Assembly: GCF_946885885.1 (NCBI RefSeq)
Contig: NZ_CAMPHN010000001.1
Span: 38,501 to 102,500, forward strand
Origin: an uncultured Pseudomonas sp.
Lineage (GTDB): Bacteria; Pseudomonadota; Gammaproteobacteria; Pseudomonadales; Pseudomonadaceae
Length of the DNA stretch: 64,000 bases
Direction of reading: 5' to 3'
The notes beneath the pieces were generated by a model. That model saw only the letters and a list, made by a program, of their open reading frames with translations. It was not told the origin of the DNA and did no database searches. The position numbers and the translations under genes were made by a program. This document shows, piece by piece, positions 55,206 through 63,759 of the stretch (its first letter is position 1; the number at the start of each line of letters is the position of its first letter).

Positions 55206-56221
55206 GATTGCGTCACTCGTTGCATGACCCCGTGCACACCTATGCCGCCGGGACAGACGCGGTCGCAGCGGCCACAGCCGACGCAACCGTAGTGTTCGAA
55301 ACGGGCCTTGAAACCATCGCCGAACTTGTGCGACCAGAACCGTTGCACCCGCTGACCCGCGGTTGCGCTGGGGTTATGGCCGCTGGCCTCTTGCTGAAAG
55401 CCCTGATACAGGCAGGAATCCCATACCCGCTCGCGCTGCGCGCCCTCGCCCGCGCAGGGTTGATCGAGCGGTGCATAGCAGGAGCAGGTCGGGCATACCG
55501 AGGTGCAACCCGAGCAGCCCAGGCAGCGCAGGCCCAAACTGCCCCAGGTAGCGTGACTGATCGCCCCGGCATTCAGCGCGGCGATGCCTTCGACTATTTC
55601 GCCCTGCTCACCCTGCTCGCGGGCCACCACCGCGCGGTGCGCGGCTCGTTCGGCCCTCCAGTCATCCGGCGCCCTGGGCAGGCTGAGACCTTGCAAAGCC
55701 TTGCGCCCGGCGTCGCTGGCGACCAGCAACAGCCAACCGGCATGCGTCTCGTCGCGCGGCATCAGGATCAGGTCGGCGTTCCGTTCGTGTACCGTCGGGC
55801 CGCTGTCCAGAATGCTGCAGAAGCCACCGCTGCAGCTGTGCAGGCAGTCGACACCGACCAGCAAAGTGGCCTGCCGCCGCGCCTGGTAATGCGGATCATC
55901 GGCGAAGAAGCGATCCTGATAGGCCACCGCCTGCAGGTCGCAGGCTTGCAGGCCGAACAACGCCTGGGGTTGAACCTGGGGCATGGCCGAATAGAACTGG
56001 CCGCCGTCGAAACGGAACAGCAGCTCGCGCTCGGCGAAGAAGAAACCCTTGGCGGAAAACGGCGGCGGCTCGCGCGGTGGCGCAAAGGCCGTGCAGTCCT
56101 GGCTGCTGACCAATTGCCAATGCACCCCGCCCTGCTCGTCCGGGCGTGCTTCGTAGACGCGGTGCTCGCGCGCCAGGTGGGCGCGCAGATCCTGCGGCCG
56201 CAACAGGCTATAGGCTTGCAT
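55202..56221 (-). CDS. Two-4Fe-4S iron-sulfur protein (hydrogenase beta / AsrA-like)
   Basis: The 339-residue protein has two ferredoxin-type clusters: CLGCSGCTSVCP near residue 230 and CVGCGRCDRVCP near 315, and an N-terminal domain with LFGLQACDLQAV and LLVGVDCLHSCSGGFC. This resembles the beta subunit of group 3 hydrogenases and anaerobic sulfite reductase AsrA. With the FAD partner and the formate dehydrogenase on either side, it would form a relay in a soluble formate:NAD(P)-type complex. It overlaps the FDH stop by 14 bases. Confidence 0.9.
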   Translation of the reverse strand: MQAYSLLRPQDLRAHLAREHRVYEARPDEQGGVHWQLVSSQDCTAFAPPREPPPFSAKGFFFAERELLFRFDGGQFYSAMPQVQPQALFGLQACDLQAVAYQDRFFADDPHYQARRQATLLVGVDCLHSCSGGFCSILDSGPTVHERNADLILMPRDETHAGWLLLVASDAGRKALQGLSLPRAPDDWRAERAAHRAVVAREQGEQGEIVEGIAALNAGAISHATWGSLGLRCLGCSGCTSVCPTCSCYAPLDQPCAGEGAQRERVWDSCLYQGFQQEASGHNPSATAGQRVQRFWSHKFGDGFKARFEHYGCVGCGRCDRVCPGGIGVHGVMQRVTQS

Positions 56222-58304
56222 GGCGATCCACCTCGAACGTGCCGACCCGCGGGTTCGGCGCCTGGCCGGGTAGCAGGGCTTCGACCGCGACCGCGCAAGC
56301 CTTGAGTTCGGGCATTTTGCTGATCGGGTCCTGGGCGTTGTTGGTCAAGCGGTTACAGGGCGCCTCCCTGAAGTGATAAGGCATGCCCAGGGTGCCTCTG
56401 GGCAAATCGTCGCTGAGCTGCACGCGGGTTTCCAGGCAGCCGCGGCGCGAACGCACCCGTACGCCCTGATGCTGGCTCAGGCCGAGCTTCGCGGCGTCCT
56501 CGGGATGCATGAACAGCAAGCCCTCGGGCGTTTCGCGCTCTAGCAGCGGCGATTTGCGGGTCATCGAGCCGCAGCCGTAGTGAAAATGCAGGCGATGGGT
56601 GGTGAAGGCGAACGGATACTCGGTATCCGGCAACTCGTCGACATCGACCTGGGAGACAGCAAGGAAGCGCCCACGTCCGAGAGGGAAATGCTGTTGGTGA
56701 AGGATCGGCGAACCCTGCGGATGCTCGTTGTCGCAGGGCCATTGCAGACCGCGTCGCGCATCCAGCGCCGGGTAACTCATGGCGGAAAAGATCGGCGTCA
56801 GTGCGGCCATTTCGTCGAATACCGCCTCGCTATCGCGCCACAGCATGCCCGGATAGCCCATACGCGCCGCCAGTTCGCCGAGTATCTGCCAGTCGCCGCG
56901 GGCTAGCCCCGGCGGCGCTATGGCGCGGCGAATGCGTTGCACGCGGCGCTCGCAATTGGTGAAGGTGCCGTCCTTCTCGGCGAACGATGCAGCCGGCAGC
57001 AGCACATCGGCGTGTTTGGCCGTTTCGGTCAGGCTCAGTTCCACCACCACCAGGCAATCCAGGGCGGCGAAGGATCTGGCCACCTGATTCTGGTCCGGGT
57101 CGGTCAGCAGCGGGTCTTCGCCCATGATCATCAGCGTGCGCAACTCGCCCTGCCGCGCCGCGTGCATCATGCCCAGGGAGGTCAGCCCCGGCGCTTTCGC
57201 CGGTTCGCAGCCCCAGGCCGCGGCGAACTTGGCCTGCACCGCCGGATCGGCGACATCCTGATAACCGGGATAGACGTTGGGCAGGCAACCCATGTCGCAG
57301 GCGCCCTGCACGTTGTTCTGCCCGCGCAGCGGGTTGATGCCGGTGCCGGGGCGGCCGATCTGACCGCAGGCCAGGGCCAGATTGGACACCGCGATCACAT
57401 TGTTGGTACCGCTCTGGAACTGGGTGATGCCCATGCCATAGGCGATAAAGGCGGCCTTGGCATGGCTGTAGAGATAGGCCAGTTTTTCCAGGTCGGCGAC
57501 GGCAATGCCAGTCATGGCGCTGCTCTGCGCCGGCGTCAGCTCGGCCAGATGCCGGCGCAGCGGTTCGATATCTTCGCAACGCTCGGCGATGAATGCGCGG
57601 TTCTCCCAGCCGTTGTCGAGGATGATCCGCAGCAGGCCGTTGAGCAGCGCGATATTGCTGCCCAGACGCAATTGCAGGTGAATATCGGCGAGCCGGGCCA
57701 GGCGCGTCTTGCGCGGATCGATCACCACCAGGGTGGCGCCCCGTGCTTGGGCACGCAGCATACGCGCGCCGATCATGGCGTGGTTCTCGGTGACATCGGC
57801 GCCTATCACCAGAATCAGATCGGCCTGGTCGATATCGGCGATGCTATTGGTCATCGCCCCCGAGCCCAGGGTGCGCGATAAACCGGCCACCGAGGGGCTG
57901 TGACAGATGCGTGCGCAGTGGTCGATGTTGTTGCTCTGGAGTACCGCACGGGCGAATTTCTGTGCGGCGTAGTTATCTTCGTTGCTGGCCCGGGCGCAAC
58001 TGATCAGCCCCACCGCACCTGGCCCGCCCTCGTCCAGCGCCGTGCGAAAGGCCTCGGCGACCCGCGTCAATGCCTCGTCCCAACTGGCCGGGCGAAAGCG
58101 CCCGTGCTCTTTGATCAACGGTTGGCTGATGCGCTCGGCCGGCGCGATGGCGTAGCTGGTGGCCCAACCCTTGGCGCACAGCTGGCCTTGGCTGACGGGA
58201 TGGCCCGGTTGCGGTTCGACGCCAACGACCTGGCCGTTTTCGATACGCAGGCCAATGCCGCAACCGACCCCGCAGAATGTGCAAATGCTCGGTATGACGT
58301 GCAT
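56208..58304 (-). CDS. Formate dehydrogenase-type molybdopterin oxidoreductase (alpha subunit)
   Basis: The 698-residue protein has the N-terminal 4Fe-4S site ICTFCGVGCGIG...GQLCAKGW, the active-site loop HCARICHSPSVAGL near residue 134, where Cys replaces the selenocysteine of E. coli FdhF and the proton-acceptor His follows, and MGITQFQSGTNN with RGQNNVQGACDMG further on. The C-terminal cofactor domain has TTHRLHFHYGCGSMTRKSPLL. The Cys-His pair supports genuine formate oxidation. The start at 58304 has GGGAG upstream; the frame up to 58637 is the hsp20 region. It heads an operon behind the box at 58365. Confidence 0.93.
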   Translation of the reverse strand: MHVIPSICTFCGVGCGIGLRIENGQVVGVEPQPGHPVSQGQLCAKGWATSYAIAPAERISQPLIKEHGRFRPASWDEALTRVAEAFRTALDEGGPGAVGLISCARASNEDNYAAQKFARAVLQSNNIDHCARICHSPSVAGLSRTLGSGAMTNSIADIDQADLILVIGADVTENHAMIGARMLRAQARGATLVVIDPRKTRLARLADIHLQLRLGSNIALLNGLLRIILDNGWENRAFIAERCEDIEPLRRHLAELTPAQSSAMTGIAVADLEKLAYLYSHAKAAFIAYGMGITQFQSGTNNVIAVSNLALACGQIGRPGTGINPLRGQNNVQGACDMGCLPNVYPGYQDVADPAVQAKFAAAWGCEPAKAPGLTSLGMMHAARQGELRTLMIMGEDPLLTDPDQNQVARSFAALDCLVVVELSLTETAKHADVLLPAASFAEKDGTFTNCERRVQRIRRAIAPPGLARGDWQILGELAARMGYPGMLWRDSEAVFDEMAALTPIFSAMSYPALDARRGLQWPCDNEHPQGSPILHQQHFPLGRGRFLAVSQVDVDELPDTEYPFAFTTHRLHFHYGCGSMTRKSPLLERETPEGLLFMHPEDAAKLGLSQHQGVRVRSRRGCLETRVQLSDDLPRGTLGMPYHFREAPCNRLTNNAQDPISKMPELKACAVAVEALLPGQAPNPRVGTFEVDRHASL

Positions 58305-58364
58305 CACCACTCTCCCGCTCTGGTCGATTTGCTTCCAGGCTAGGCCGCAGTCGAGGCAACAAGT

Positions 58365-58378
58365 TTGATCCGGGTCAA
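58365..58378. promoter_or_regulatory. Anr/Fnr box upstream of the formate dehydrogenase operon
   Basis: TTGAT-ccgg-GTCAA, one mismatch from the perfect palindrome, about 60 bases upstream of the minus-strand FDH start at 58304. Confidence 0.7.
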
Positions 58379-58406
58379 TGAATCCGATAATTGTACTCAG
58401 CGCTGT

Positions 58407-58420
58407 TTGATCGAGATCAA
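58407..58420. promoter_or_regulatory. Anr/Fnr box upstream of hsp20
   Basis: Perfect TTGAT-cgag-ATCAA palindrome, about 70 bases upstream of the hsp20 start. With the box at 58365 it makes a paired divergent regulatory region. Confidence 0.85.
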
Positions 58421-58490
58421 AGTGACGCCGCAAGGCCCGTCGCAGACTAAATCCGTCCAATCCCGGACACTCCCTACGGAGGGGACGAAC

Positions 58491-59033
58491 ATGTCTAGCA
58501 CTGCAAAAAAACTGCCGGTGAAAAGCGAGGAAACGCCCAGCAAGAGCCCAGCCCTGGCAGAGCCGCGAAATCTTTTCGAAAGCCTGCGTCGCCAGGTCGA
58601 TCATCTGTTCGATGACTTCACCCGCGCCCCACTGCACTTACCGTTCGGGCGCCGCGCCTTCGAGGCGGAACCGTTTTGGCGACGGGAGTTGATCGGTCAG
58701 AGCATGCCTGCCGTGGATATCGCGGAGAAGGAAAAGAGCTTCGAAATCACCGCCGAACTACCCGGTATGGATGAGAAGGATATCGAGATCAAAGTGTCCA
58801 ACGGCAACCTGATCATCAAGGGCGAGAAAAACCAGGAAACGGAGGAAAAGAACAAAGACTACTACCTTTCAGAGCGCCACTACGGCAGCTTCGAGCGGAT
58901 CTTCAGCCTGCCCCCAGGCATCGATACCGAGCAGATCGCCGCCCAATACAGCAAAGGCCTGCTGAGCATCAGCCTGCCGAAGAAGCCCGAGGCCAGCAAA
59001 CCGGAACAGGTCATCCCGGTAAAAACCAGTTGA
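58491..59033 (+). CDS. Hsp20/alpha-crystallin small heat-shock protein
   Basis: The 180-residue protein has a Lys/Glu-rich N terminus, a segment RNLFESLRRQVDHLFDDFTRAP, and the alpha-crystallin domain from residue 75: PAVDIAEKEKSFEITAELPGM, then YYLSERHYGSFERIFSLP and the C-terminal IPVKTS with the I-x-V anchor motif. Small heat-shock proteins hold aggregating proteins for refolding. It has a strong GGAGGGG ribosome site and ends at a clear terminator. It is the divergent partner of the formate dehydrogenase operon. Confidence 0.95.
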   Translation: MSSTAKKLPVKSEETPSKSPALAEPRNLFESLRRQVDHLFDDFTRAPLHLPFGRRAFEAEPFWRRELIGQSMPAVDIAEKEKSFEITAELPGMDEKDIEIKVSNGNLIIKGEKNQETEEKNKDYYLSERHYGSFERIFSLPPGIDTEQIAAQYSKGLLSISLPKKPEASKPEQVIPVKTS

Positions 59034-59050
59034 GCGTCGGCAATGGCTCC

Positions 59051-59084
59051 AAGCCCCTGTGCCGATAAGCCCAGGGGCTTTTAT
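59051..59084 (+). terminator. Rho-independent terminator after hsp20
   Basis: AAGCCCCTG pairs with CAGGGGCTT around a 12-base loop and is followed by TTTTATAT. It starts 17 bases after the hsp20 stop. Confidence 0.85.
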
Positions 59085-59155
59085 ATGTGCCTGCAATCCA
59101 TTCTCTGGCCGTCTCTTCACGACGTTAAAAATGGCTTCCGGCAATTTTTACGTGG

Positions 59156-60052
59156 CTAAAGTGCAATCGCCAGAATGCTGCAAGGCACCTGATAAAGCAG
59201 GTGTTCGGTGGTACTGCCGATCAGCTTGTCCAGTCCCTTACGCTGCACCCTGCCCATTACCAGCACATCGATCTGGTTGCGCGCCGCAAAGCCGGCAATC
59301 GTATGAATTGGCGGCCCTATAAGGAAATGCCGCCGCTCGGCCGGAACCCCGTATCGCTCTGCCAACGCCGCAAAGGACGTCGCCTGTGACTGGCGCAATT
59401 CATCGAGCATATCCACGCAAGCTGCAGTCGCAGTGCCCGCTTCGGCGAGAAAGGCCGGCGACAGGTCGCAGGTATGCAACAGATGCAGTTGCGCGTCGCA
59501 TTGCAGGGCCAGGCCATTAGCCGCCGCGATGATCCGATCGTTCAAGTCGCTGCTCGCGCTTTCCGGATGTGAAGGATCGACGGCGGCGACTACCTTGAGC
59601 GGCAGCGGGTTACTGGCGACACCGACCAGGTGCACGGGGACCGGGCATTCGCGCAGCAGGTGCCAGTCCAGCGGTGTGACAAAGGCACGCTTGAGCGCCG
59701 GTTCATGCTGCAGGTCTTTGATCAGCAGGTCGACCGGCATTTCCGCCACATGCACGAGGATTTCCTTGAGCGGCTGGTCGCTCCAGAGCACTTCGCTGGT
59801 GACTTCCAGGCCTTTGCTGCGCAACAGCTCGACCTCGTCCTTGAGCCAGTCACGGCAGTCCTGCATGCGAGCTTCGCGGGTCAGCTCCTGAATGCTTTTG
59901 TCCAATAACGGCAAAGTCGAGAACGGCTCGACCACGCTCAGGATATGCAGCGCGGCCCCAGAGGCCTTGGCCATAGCGGCGGCGCGCTGGAGTGCGGGCG
60001 AGTGATGCATCTGCGGATCGGCGACCAGCAACAGCCGTTGAAATTGACTCAT
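59156..60052 (-). CDS. Tandem-domain universal stress protein
   Basis: The 298-residue protein has two Usp domains. The first begins RLLLVADPQMHHSPALQRAAAMAKASGA. The second has KVVAAVDPSHPESAS near residue 150 and ends with the ATP-loop-like DVLVMGRVQRKGLDKLIGSTTEHLLYQVPCSILAI near 260-295, G-x2-G-x9-G(S/T). GAGGAGG precedes the ATG at 60052. It is divergent from PRPP synthetase copy 2, and the Anr box at 60159 lies between, so it should be induced under low oxygen. Confidence 0.92.
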   Translation of the reverse strand: MSQFQRLLLVADPQMHHSPALQRAAAMAKASGAALHILSVVEPFSTLPLLDKSIQELTREARMQDCRDWLKDEVELLRSKGLEVTSEVLWSDQPLKEILVHVAEMPVDLLIKDLQHEPALKRAFVTPLDWHLLRECPVPVHLVGVASNPLPLKVVAAVDPSHPESASSDLNDRIIAAANGLALQCDAQLHLLHTCDLSPAFLAEAGTATAACVDMLDELRQSQATSFAALAERYGVPAERRHFLIGPPIHTIAGFAARNQIDVLVMGRVQRKGLDKLIGSTTEHLLYQVPCSILAIAL

Positions 60053-60158
60053 GGAACACCTCCTCGATCGATGGATGAAAGGATCGGCCTTCCTGGAACA
60101 ATGCCTGCGGACAAGCCGTACAGCACTTACACGATGCGCCTCGATTGCGGCGGTTGTG

Positions 60159-60172
60159 TTGATGTGCATCAA
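60159..60172. promoter_or_regulatory. Anr/Fnr box between the Usp and PRPP synthetase genes
   Basis: Perfect TTGAT-gtgc-ATCAA palindrome, about 107 bases from the Usp start and 90 from the PRPP synthetase start. Confidence 0.85.
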
Positions 60173-60262
60173 GCGACAGCTCGTAGGCACCTATATAACT
60201 GAGCGACAAGCTCTCCGGACAGGCTGTCCAACGCTTTTGCCGCCTTCACAGGAGTCGCCGTC

Positions 60263-61225
60263 ATGAGCAAACCCGGTCCCTTGCTATTCGCCCTGAGAGG
60301 CAGTCAGGCCTATGGCGCTCGCGTGGCTCAGCACCTCGGCTGCCAACTGGCCGAACATGAGGAACGTCTGTACGAGGACGGAGAGCACAAGAGCAGGCCG
60401 TTGCAGCCGGTGGCTGGTCGTGAAGCGGTGGTGTTCCACTCGCTGCATGGCGATGACCGACAAAGCGGAAACGACAAGCTCTGTCATCTGCTGTTCTTCT
60501 GCGGCGCCCTGAAAGATGCCGGCGCCCGCAGGGTGCAGGTGGTCGCACCTTACCTCTGCTATGGCCGCAAAGAGCGCCGCACCCACCCCCAGGACCCGAT
60601 CGTCAGCCGCTATGTCGCGGCCATGTTCGAGGCTTGCGGCGTCGATCGCCTGCTGACGCTGGAGGTGCATAACGACGCGGCTTTCGATAACGCCTTTCGC
60701 ATCCCCAGCCAGAATCTGCCGGGCGCAACGCTATTCGCCGAGTATTTCGCCGCTCAGGTAGCCGAGGACGAGGTCGTCGCTGTCTCCCCCGATAGCGGCG
60801 GAGTCAAGCGTGCCGAACAGTTCCGCCATGCCCTGCAACAACGCCTCGACCGGCAGGTGGCGAGTGCCTATATGGCCAAGCACAGGCGCGATGACATGGT
60901 CACTGATTCAGTATTGATCGGCGATGTGGCGGGCAAGACGGCGATCATCGTCGACGACCTGATCAGCACCGGCAACACCCTGTTGCGCGCCGCCGAGGCC
61001 TGCCATGCCGCTGGCGCCACGCGGATTCTCGCCGGCGCGGTGCACGGCCTGTTCACTGCTGGTACTGAGTTGCTCGACAGTGCGTTGCTGGAATCGATAG
61101 TGGTGTTCGACAGCGTGCCGCCGTTTCGCCTGGCGCCGGAACTGGCCGCGCAACGCCTGCAGATACTCGATTCAAGCGCTGCCGTGGCCGCGCTATTGGC
61201 CGAGGAGTATGGGCTGGATCGATAG
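60263..61225 (+). CDS. prs: Ribose-phosphate pyrophosphokinase homologue, copy 2
   Basis: The 320-residue protein is very similar to the copy at 5594 throughout (YEDGEHKSRPL, VAPYLCYGRKERRTHPQDPI, VSPDSGGVKRAEQF, VDDLISTGNTLLRAA, FDSVPPFRL). In the PRPP loop, copy 1 has STGGT and this one STGNT. The duplicated gene sits at the far right of the stress island behind its own Anr box; copy 1 is at the left. CAGGAG lies eight bases upstream of the ATG. It is not the housekeeping Prs, which is normally linked to ispE/pth. Confidence 0.9.
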   Translation: MSKPGPLLFALRGSQAYGARVAQHLGCQLAEHEERLYEDGEHKSRPLQPVAGREAVVFHSLHGDDRQSGNDKLCHLLFFCGALKDAGARRVQVVAPYLCYGRKERRTHPQDPIVSRYVAAMFEACGVDRLLTLEVHNDAAFDNAFRIPSQNLPGATLFAEYFAAQVAEDEVVAVSPDSGGVKRAEQFRHALQQRLDRQVASAYMAKHRRDDMVTDSVLIGDVAGKTAIIVDDLISTGNTLLRAAEACHAAGATRILAGAVHGLFTAGTELLDSALLESIVVFDSVPPFRLAPELAAQRLQILDSSAAVAALLAEEYGLDR

Positions 61226-61230
61226 ATTCT

Positions 61231-61308
61231 GTAGCCCGGATGCAATCCGGGGCATCGCTGGTGATTGCACGGGCCATCCCGAATGGCGCCAAGGCTTATC
61301 CGGGCTAC
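61231..61308. repeat. Inverted repeat unit with GTAGCCCGGAT arms
   Basis: GTAGCCCGGAT (61231-61241) pairs with ATCCGGGCTAC (61298-61308) across 56 bases. This is a common Pseudomonas intergenic palindromic unit. It starts five bases after PRPP synthetase copy 2. Confidence 0.75.
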
Positions 61309-61439
61309 CGGGGCAGCTGATCGTTCCCACGTGGACGGTTCGACGCCTCGATGTGGCAACGATCAAAGTCAACCAATGGTGCTTACGGGCTACGAAGAGT
61401 GCTTTGGTGGGGAGCTTTGTCCACCGCGGGCGTCCCAAT

Positions 61440-61470
61440 GCGGACAAGCCTTCGGCATGTCCGCCCTAGG
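61440..61470 (-). repeat. Dispersed repeat copy A
   Basis: The minus strand reads CTAGGGCGGACATGCCG then AAGGCTTGTCCGC, nearly identical to the copy at 63729 on the plus strand. The two copies bracket the quinone oxidoreductase/LysR pair in inverted orientation. The 282-base gap 61226-61507 holds only this and the repeat at 61231. Confidence 0.75.
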
Positions 61471-61507
61471 ATCTCGCAGGCGATAACACTGGGTTGGAAA
61501 GCTCGGC

Positions 61508-62533
61508 TTATGGCGCCGTTTCAACCTGCAACAGCACCCGACCGCGGCTCGGGCAGGTTTCCATATAACGGTGCGCGGCAACCACCTCGTCGAAACCGAA
61601 TACGCTGTCGATCAGCGGCCGCAGCAAACCGTCGGCGGTCAGCTGGTTGATGCCTTGCAGCGCTTTGGCCACCGCGGCCTCGTCTTGCGGGATGCCGAGT
61701 TCTTCCTTGCCGGTGAAGTTGCCGATGCAGTGCACGAAGAACTGGATGTTCTTCTGGAACGCCGCACAGGCCGGAAACGGCGTTTCGTTGCCGCCCTGCA
61801 GGTCGAATAGGACCAAACGACCACGCGGTGCCAGCGCATCGCCCAACAGGCACATCTGCGGGCCGCCGAGGGCGTCCATCACCACGTCCACCCCTCGCCC
61901 ATCGGTGAGCTTGGCGACGCGGCTGACCAGGTCCTGCTCCTCGGTGAGGATGATCTGGTCGGCGCCCAATTGTTTGAGGAAATCGCTGTCTTCGCCATGC
62001 TCGGTGGCGGCAATCACATGGGCGCCCAGGGCTTTGCCCATTTGCACGATATAGGGGCCCCAACAGCGGCTGGCGGCCGTCACCAGTACGGTTTCGCCGG
62101 GTTGCAGGCGCGCCAGTTCGACGAAGCCGAACCAGCCCACCATCGAAGGCAAGTAATGCACGCACGCCTGCTGCGGGGTCAGGCACTCGGCGTAACGGGT
62201 AAGCGAGCGACGCGGCAGCACCACTTGCTCGGCGTAGGCCGGGTAGCGGTTGGCGGTGTGCCCGGGAAAGCTGGCGACCCGGTCGCCGACCGCGAGGTCG
62301 GATACGCCATCGCCGACCGCCAGCACGGTGCCGGCCAGTTCATGGCCCAGGCCAGCGGGCAGTTGTGCGGGCGTATTGCCCAGGTTTTGCCGCCAGAGTA
62401 CGTCGTACCAGCTCACGCCAATGGCTTCCACGCCTATCAATACTTCTCCAGCCGCGGGCGTCGGGCTCGGACGATCCTCGATCTTGAGGACGTCGGCCTC
62501 GCCGAACTGATGAAAACGGATGATGCGGGACAT
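61508..62533 (-). CDS. Zinc-type (MDR) NAD(P)H:quinone oxidoreductase-like dehydrogenase
   Basis: This 341-residue medium-chain dehydrogenase has GLGHELAGTVLAVGDGVSDLAVGDRVASF near residue 63 and a Rossmann segment VLVTAASRCWGPYIVQMGKALGAHVIAA near 144-170, with GGPQMCLLGDALAPRGRLVLFD near 235. There is no obvious catalytic-zinc cysteine set, which points to the quinone-oxidoreductase branch. The NAD(P) motif is atypical (ASRCWGPY instead of GxGxxG). GAGG precedes the ATG. It is divergent from the LysR gene, its likely regulator. Confidence 0.88.
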   Translation of the reverse strand: MSRIIRFHQFGEADVLKIEDRPSPTPAAGEVLIGVEAIGVSWYDVLWRQNLGNTPAQLPAGLGHELAGTVLAVGDGVSDLAVGDRVASFPGHTANRYPAYAEQVVLPRRSLTRYAECLTPQQACVHYLPSMVGWFGFVELARLQPGETVLVTAASRCWGPYIVQMGKALGAHVIAATEHGEDSDFLKQLGADQIILTEEQDLVSRVAKLTDGRGVDVVMDALGGPQMCLLGDALAPRGRLVLFDLQGGNETPFPACAAFQKNIQFFVHCIGNFTGKEELGIPQDEAAVAKALQGINQLTADGLLRPLIDSVFGFDEVVAAHRYMETCPSRGRVLLQVETAP

Positions 62534-62782
62534 AACGAACCTCGTTGGTTGGCCCTGTTCGGAACGCGGAAACGCTCGACTTGCGTTTCTCCGCCCTTTC
62601 ATAGCCACGGACTTTATCCGGGCTTTGTCAGCATTGCCACAGCACCGACGTGATATTCACCATGCCTGTCGATGATGATTCAGGCGCTTATGTCGATTTC
62701 TGTCAGCATATTGCCTGTCAGTAGCGTTCGGCATTAGCCTGAAGAACGCACACAAGCGCAGCCACTCCAAAATGGACACCGG

Positions 62783-63697
62783 ATGAACCGCAACGATCTC
62801 CGCCGAGTCGATCTCAACCTGTTGATCGTTTTCGAGACCTTGATGCACGAGCGTAGCGTGACGCGCGCGGCGGAAAAGCTGTTTCTCGGTCAGCCGGCGA
62901 TCAGTGCCGCCCTCGCCCGCCTGCGCAGCCTGTTCGACGACCCGCTGTTCGTGCGTACCGGACGCAGCATGGAACCCACCGCCCGCGCCCAGGAGATCGC
63001 CGGCCTGCTCTCGCCGGCCTTGGATTCGATTTCAACCGCGGTCAGCCGTGCCGCCGACTTCGATCCAGCGACCAGCAATGCGGTGTTCCGGATCGGCCTG
63101 TCCGACGATGTCGAGTTCGGTTTGCTGCCGCCATTGATCAAACGTCTGCGCGCCGAAGCGCCCGGCGTGGTGCTGGTGATCCGCCGCACCAACTACCTGT
63201 TGATGCCCGCGTTGCTGGCCTCCGGCGAGATATCGGTGGGCGTCAGTTACACCCAGGAGTTGCCGGCCAACGCCAAACGCAAGGTGCTGCGGCGCAGCAG
63301 TGCAAAATTGCTGCGTGCTGACTCGGTGCCCGGCCCCTTGAGCCTGGACGATTATTGCGCGCGACCGCATGCCCTGGTGTCGTTCGCCGGCGACCTCAGC
63401 GGCTTTATCGACGAGGCCCTGGAAAAGCTCGGGCGCAGCCGTCGCGTGGTGCTCGCGGTGCCGCAATTCAACGGCCTGAGCACGCTGCTCAGCGGCACCA
63501 ATATCATCGCCACGGTACCCGATTACACCGCCGCCGCCCTGACCGCCGCCGGCGGTTTGCGCGCCGAGGACCCGCCGCTGGAGACGCAGACCTTCGAATT
63601 GCACATGGCCTGGCGCGGCGCCCAGGACAACGACCCCGCCGAACGCTGGCTGCGTTCGCGGATTCAGATGTTCTGCGGCGATCCGGATAGTTTGTAA
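62783..63697 (+). CDS. LysR-family transcriptional regulator
   Basis: The 304-residue regulator has the N-terminal winged helix (LNLLIVFETLMHERSVTRAAEKLFLGQPAISAALARLR, near 11-50) and the periplasmic-binding-like effector domain (FRIGLSDDVEFGLLPPLIKRL near residue 95). It is divergent from the quinone oxidoreductase gene, 249 bases away, the usual LysR arrangement. No strong ribosome site precedes the ATG. The effector is not evident. Confidence 0.92.
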   Translation: MNRNDLRRVDLNLLIVFETLMHERSVTRAAEKLFLGQPAISAALARLRSLFDDPLFVRTGRSMEPTARAQEIAGLLSPALDSISTAVSRAADFDPATSNAVFRIGLSDDVEFGLLPPLIKRLRAEAPGVVLVIRRTNYLLMPALLASGEISVGVSYTQELPANAKRKVLRRSSAKLLRADSVPGPLSLDDYCARPHALVSFAGDLSGFIDEALEKLGRSRRVVLAVPQFNGLSTLLSGTNIIATVPDYTAAALTAAGGLRAEDPPLETQTFELHMAWRGAQDNDPAERWLRSRIQMFCGDPDSL

Positions 63698-63728
63698 GCG
63701 CGCCAGGCGGTTCCCCTGCAAAATCGTC

Positions 63729-63759
63729 GTAGGGTGGACATGCCGAAGGCTTGTCCACC
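63729..63759 (+). repeat. Dispersed repeat copy B
   Basis: GTAGGGTGGACATGCCG followed by AAGGCTTGTCCACC, a near-perfect inverted match of the copy at 61440. A partial copy of a GGCTTATTCGGGCTAC half-repeat lies at 63904-63919. The gap 63698-64000 shows nothing else. Confidence 0.75.
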
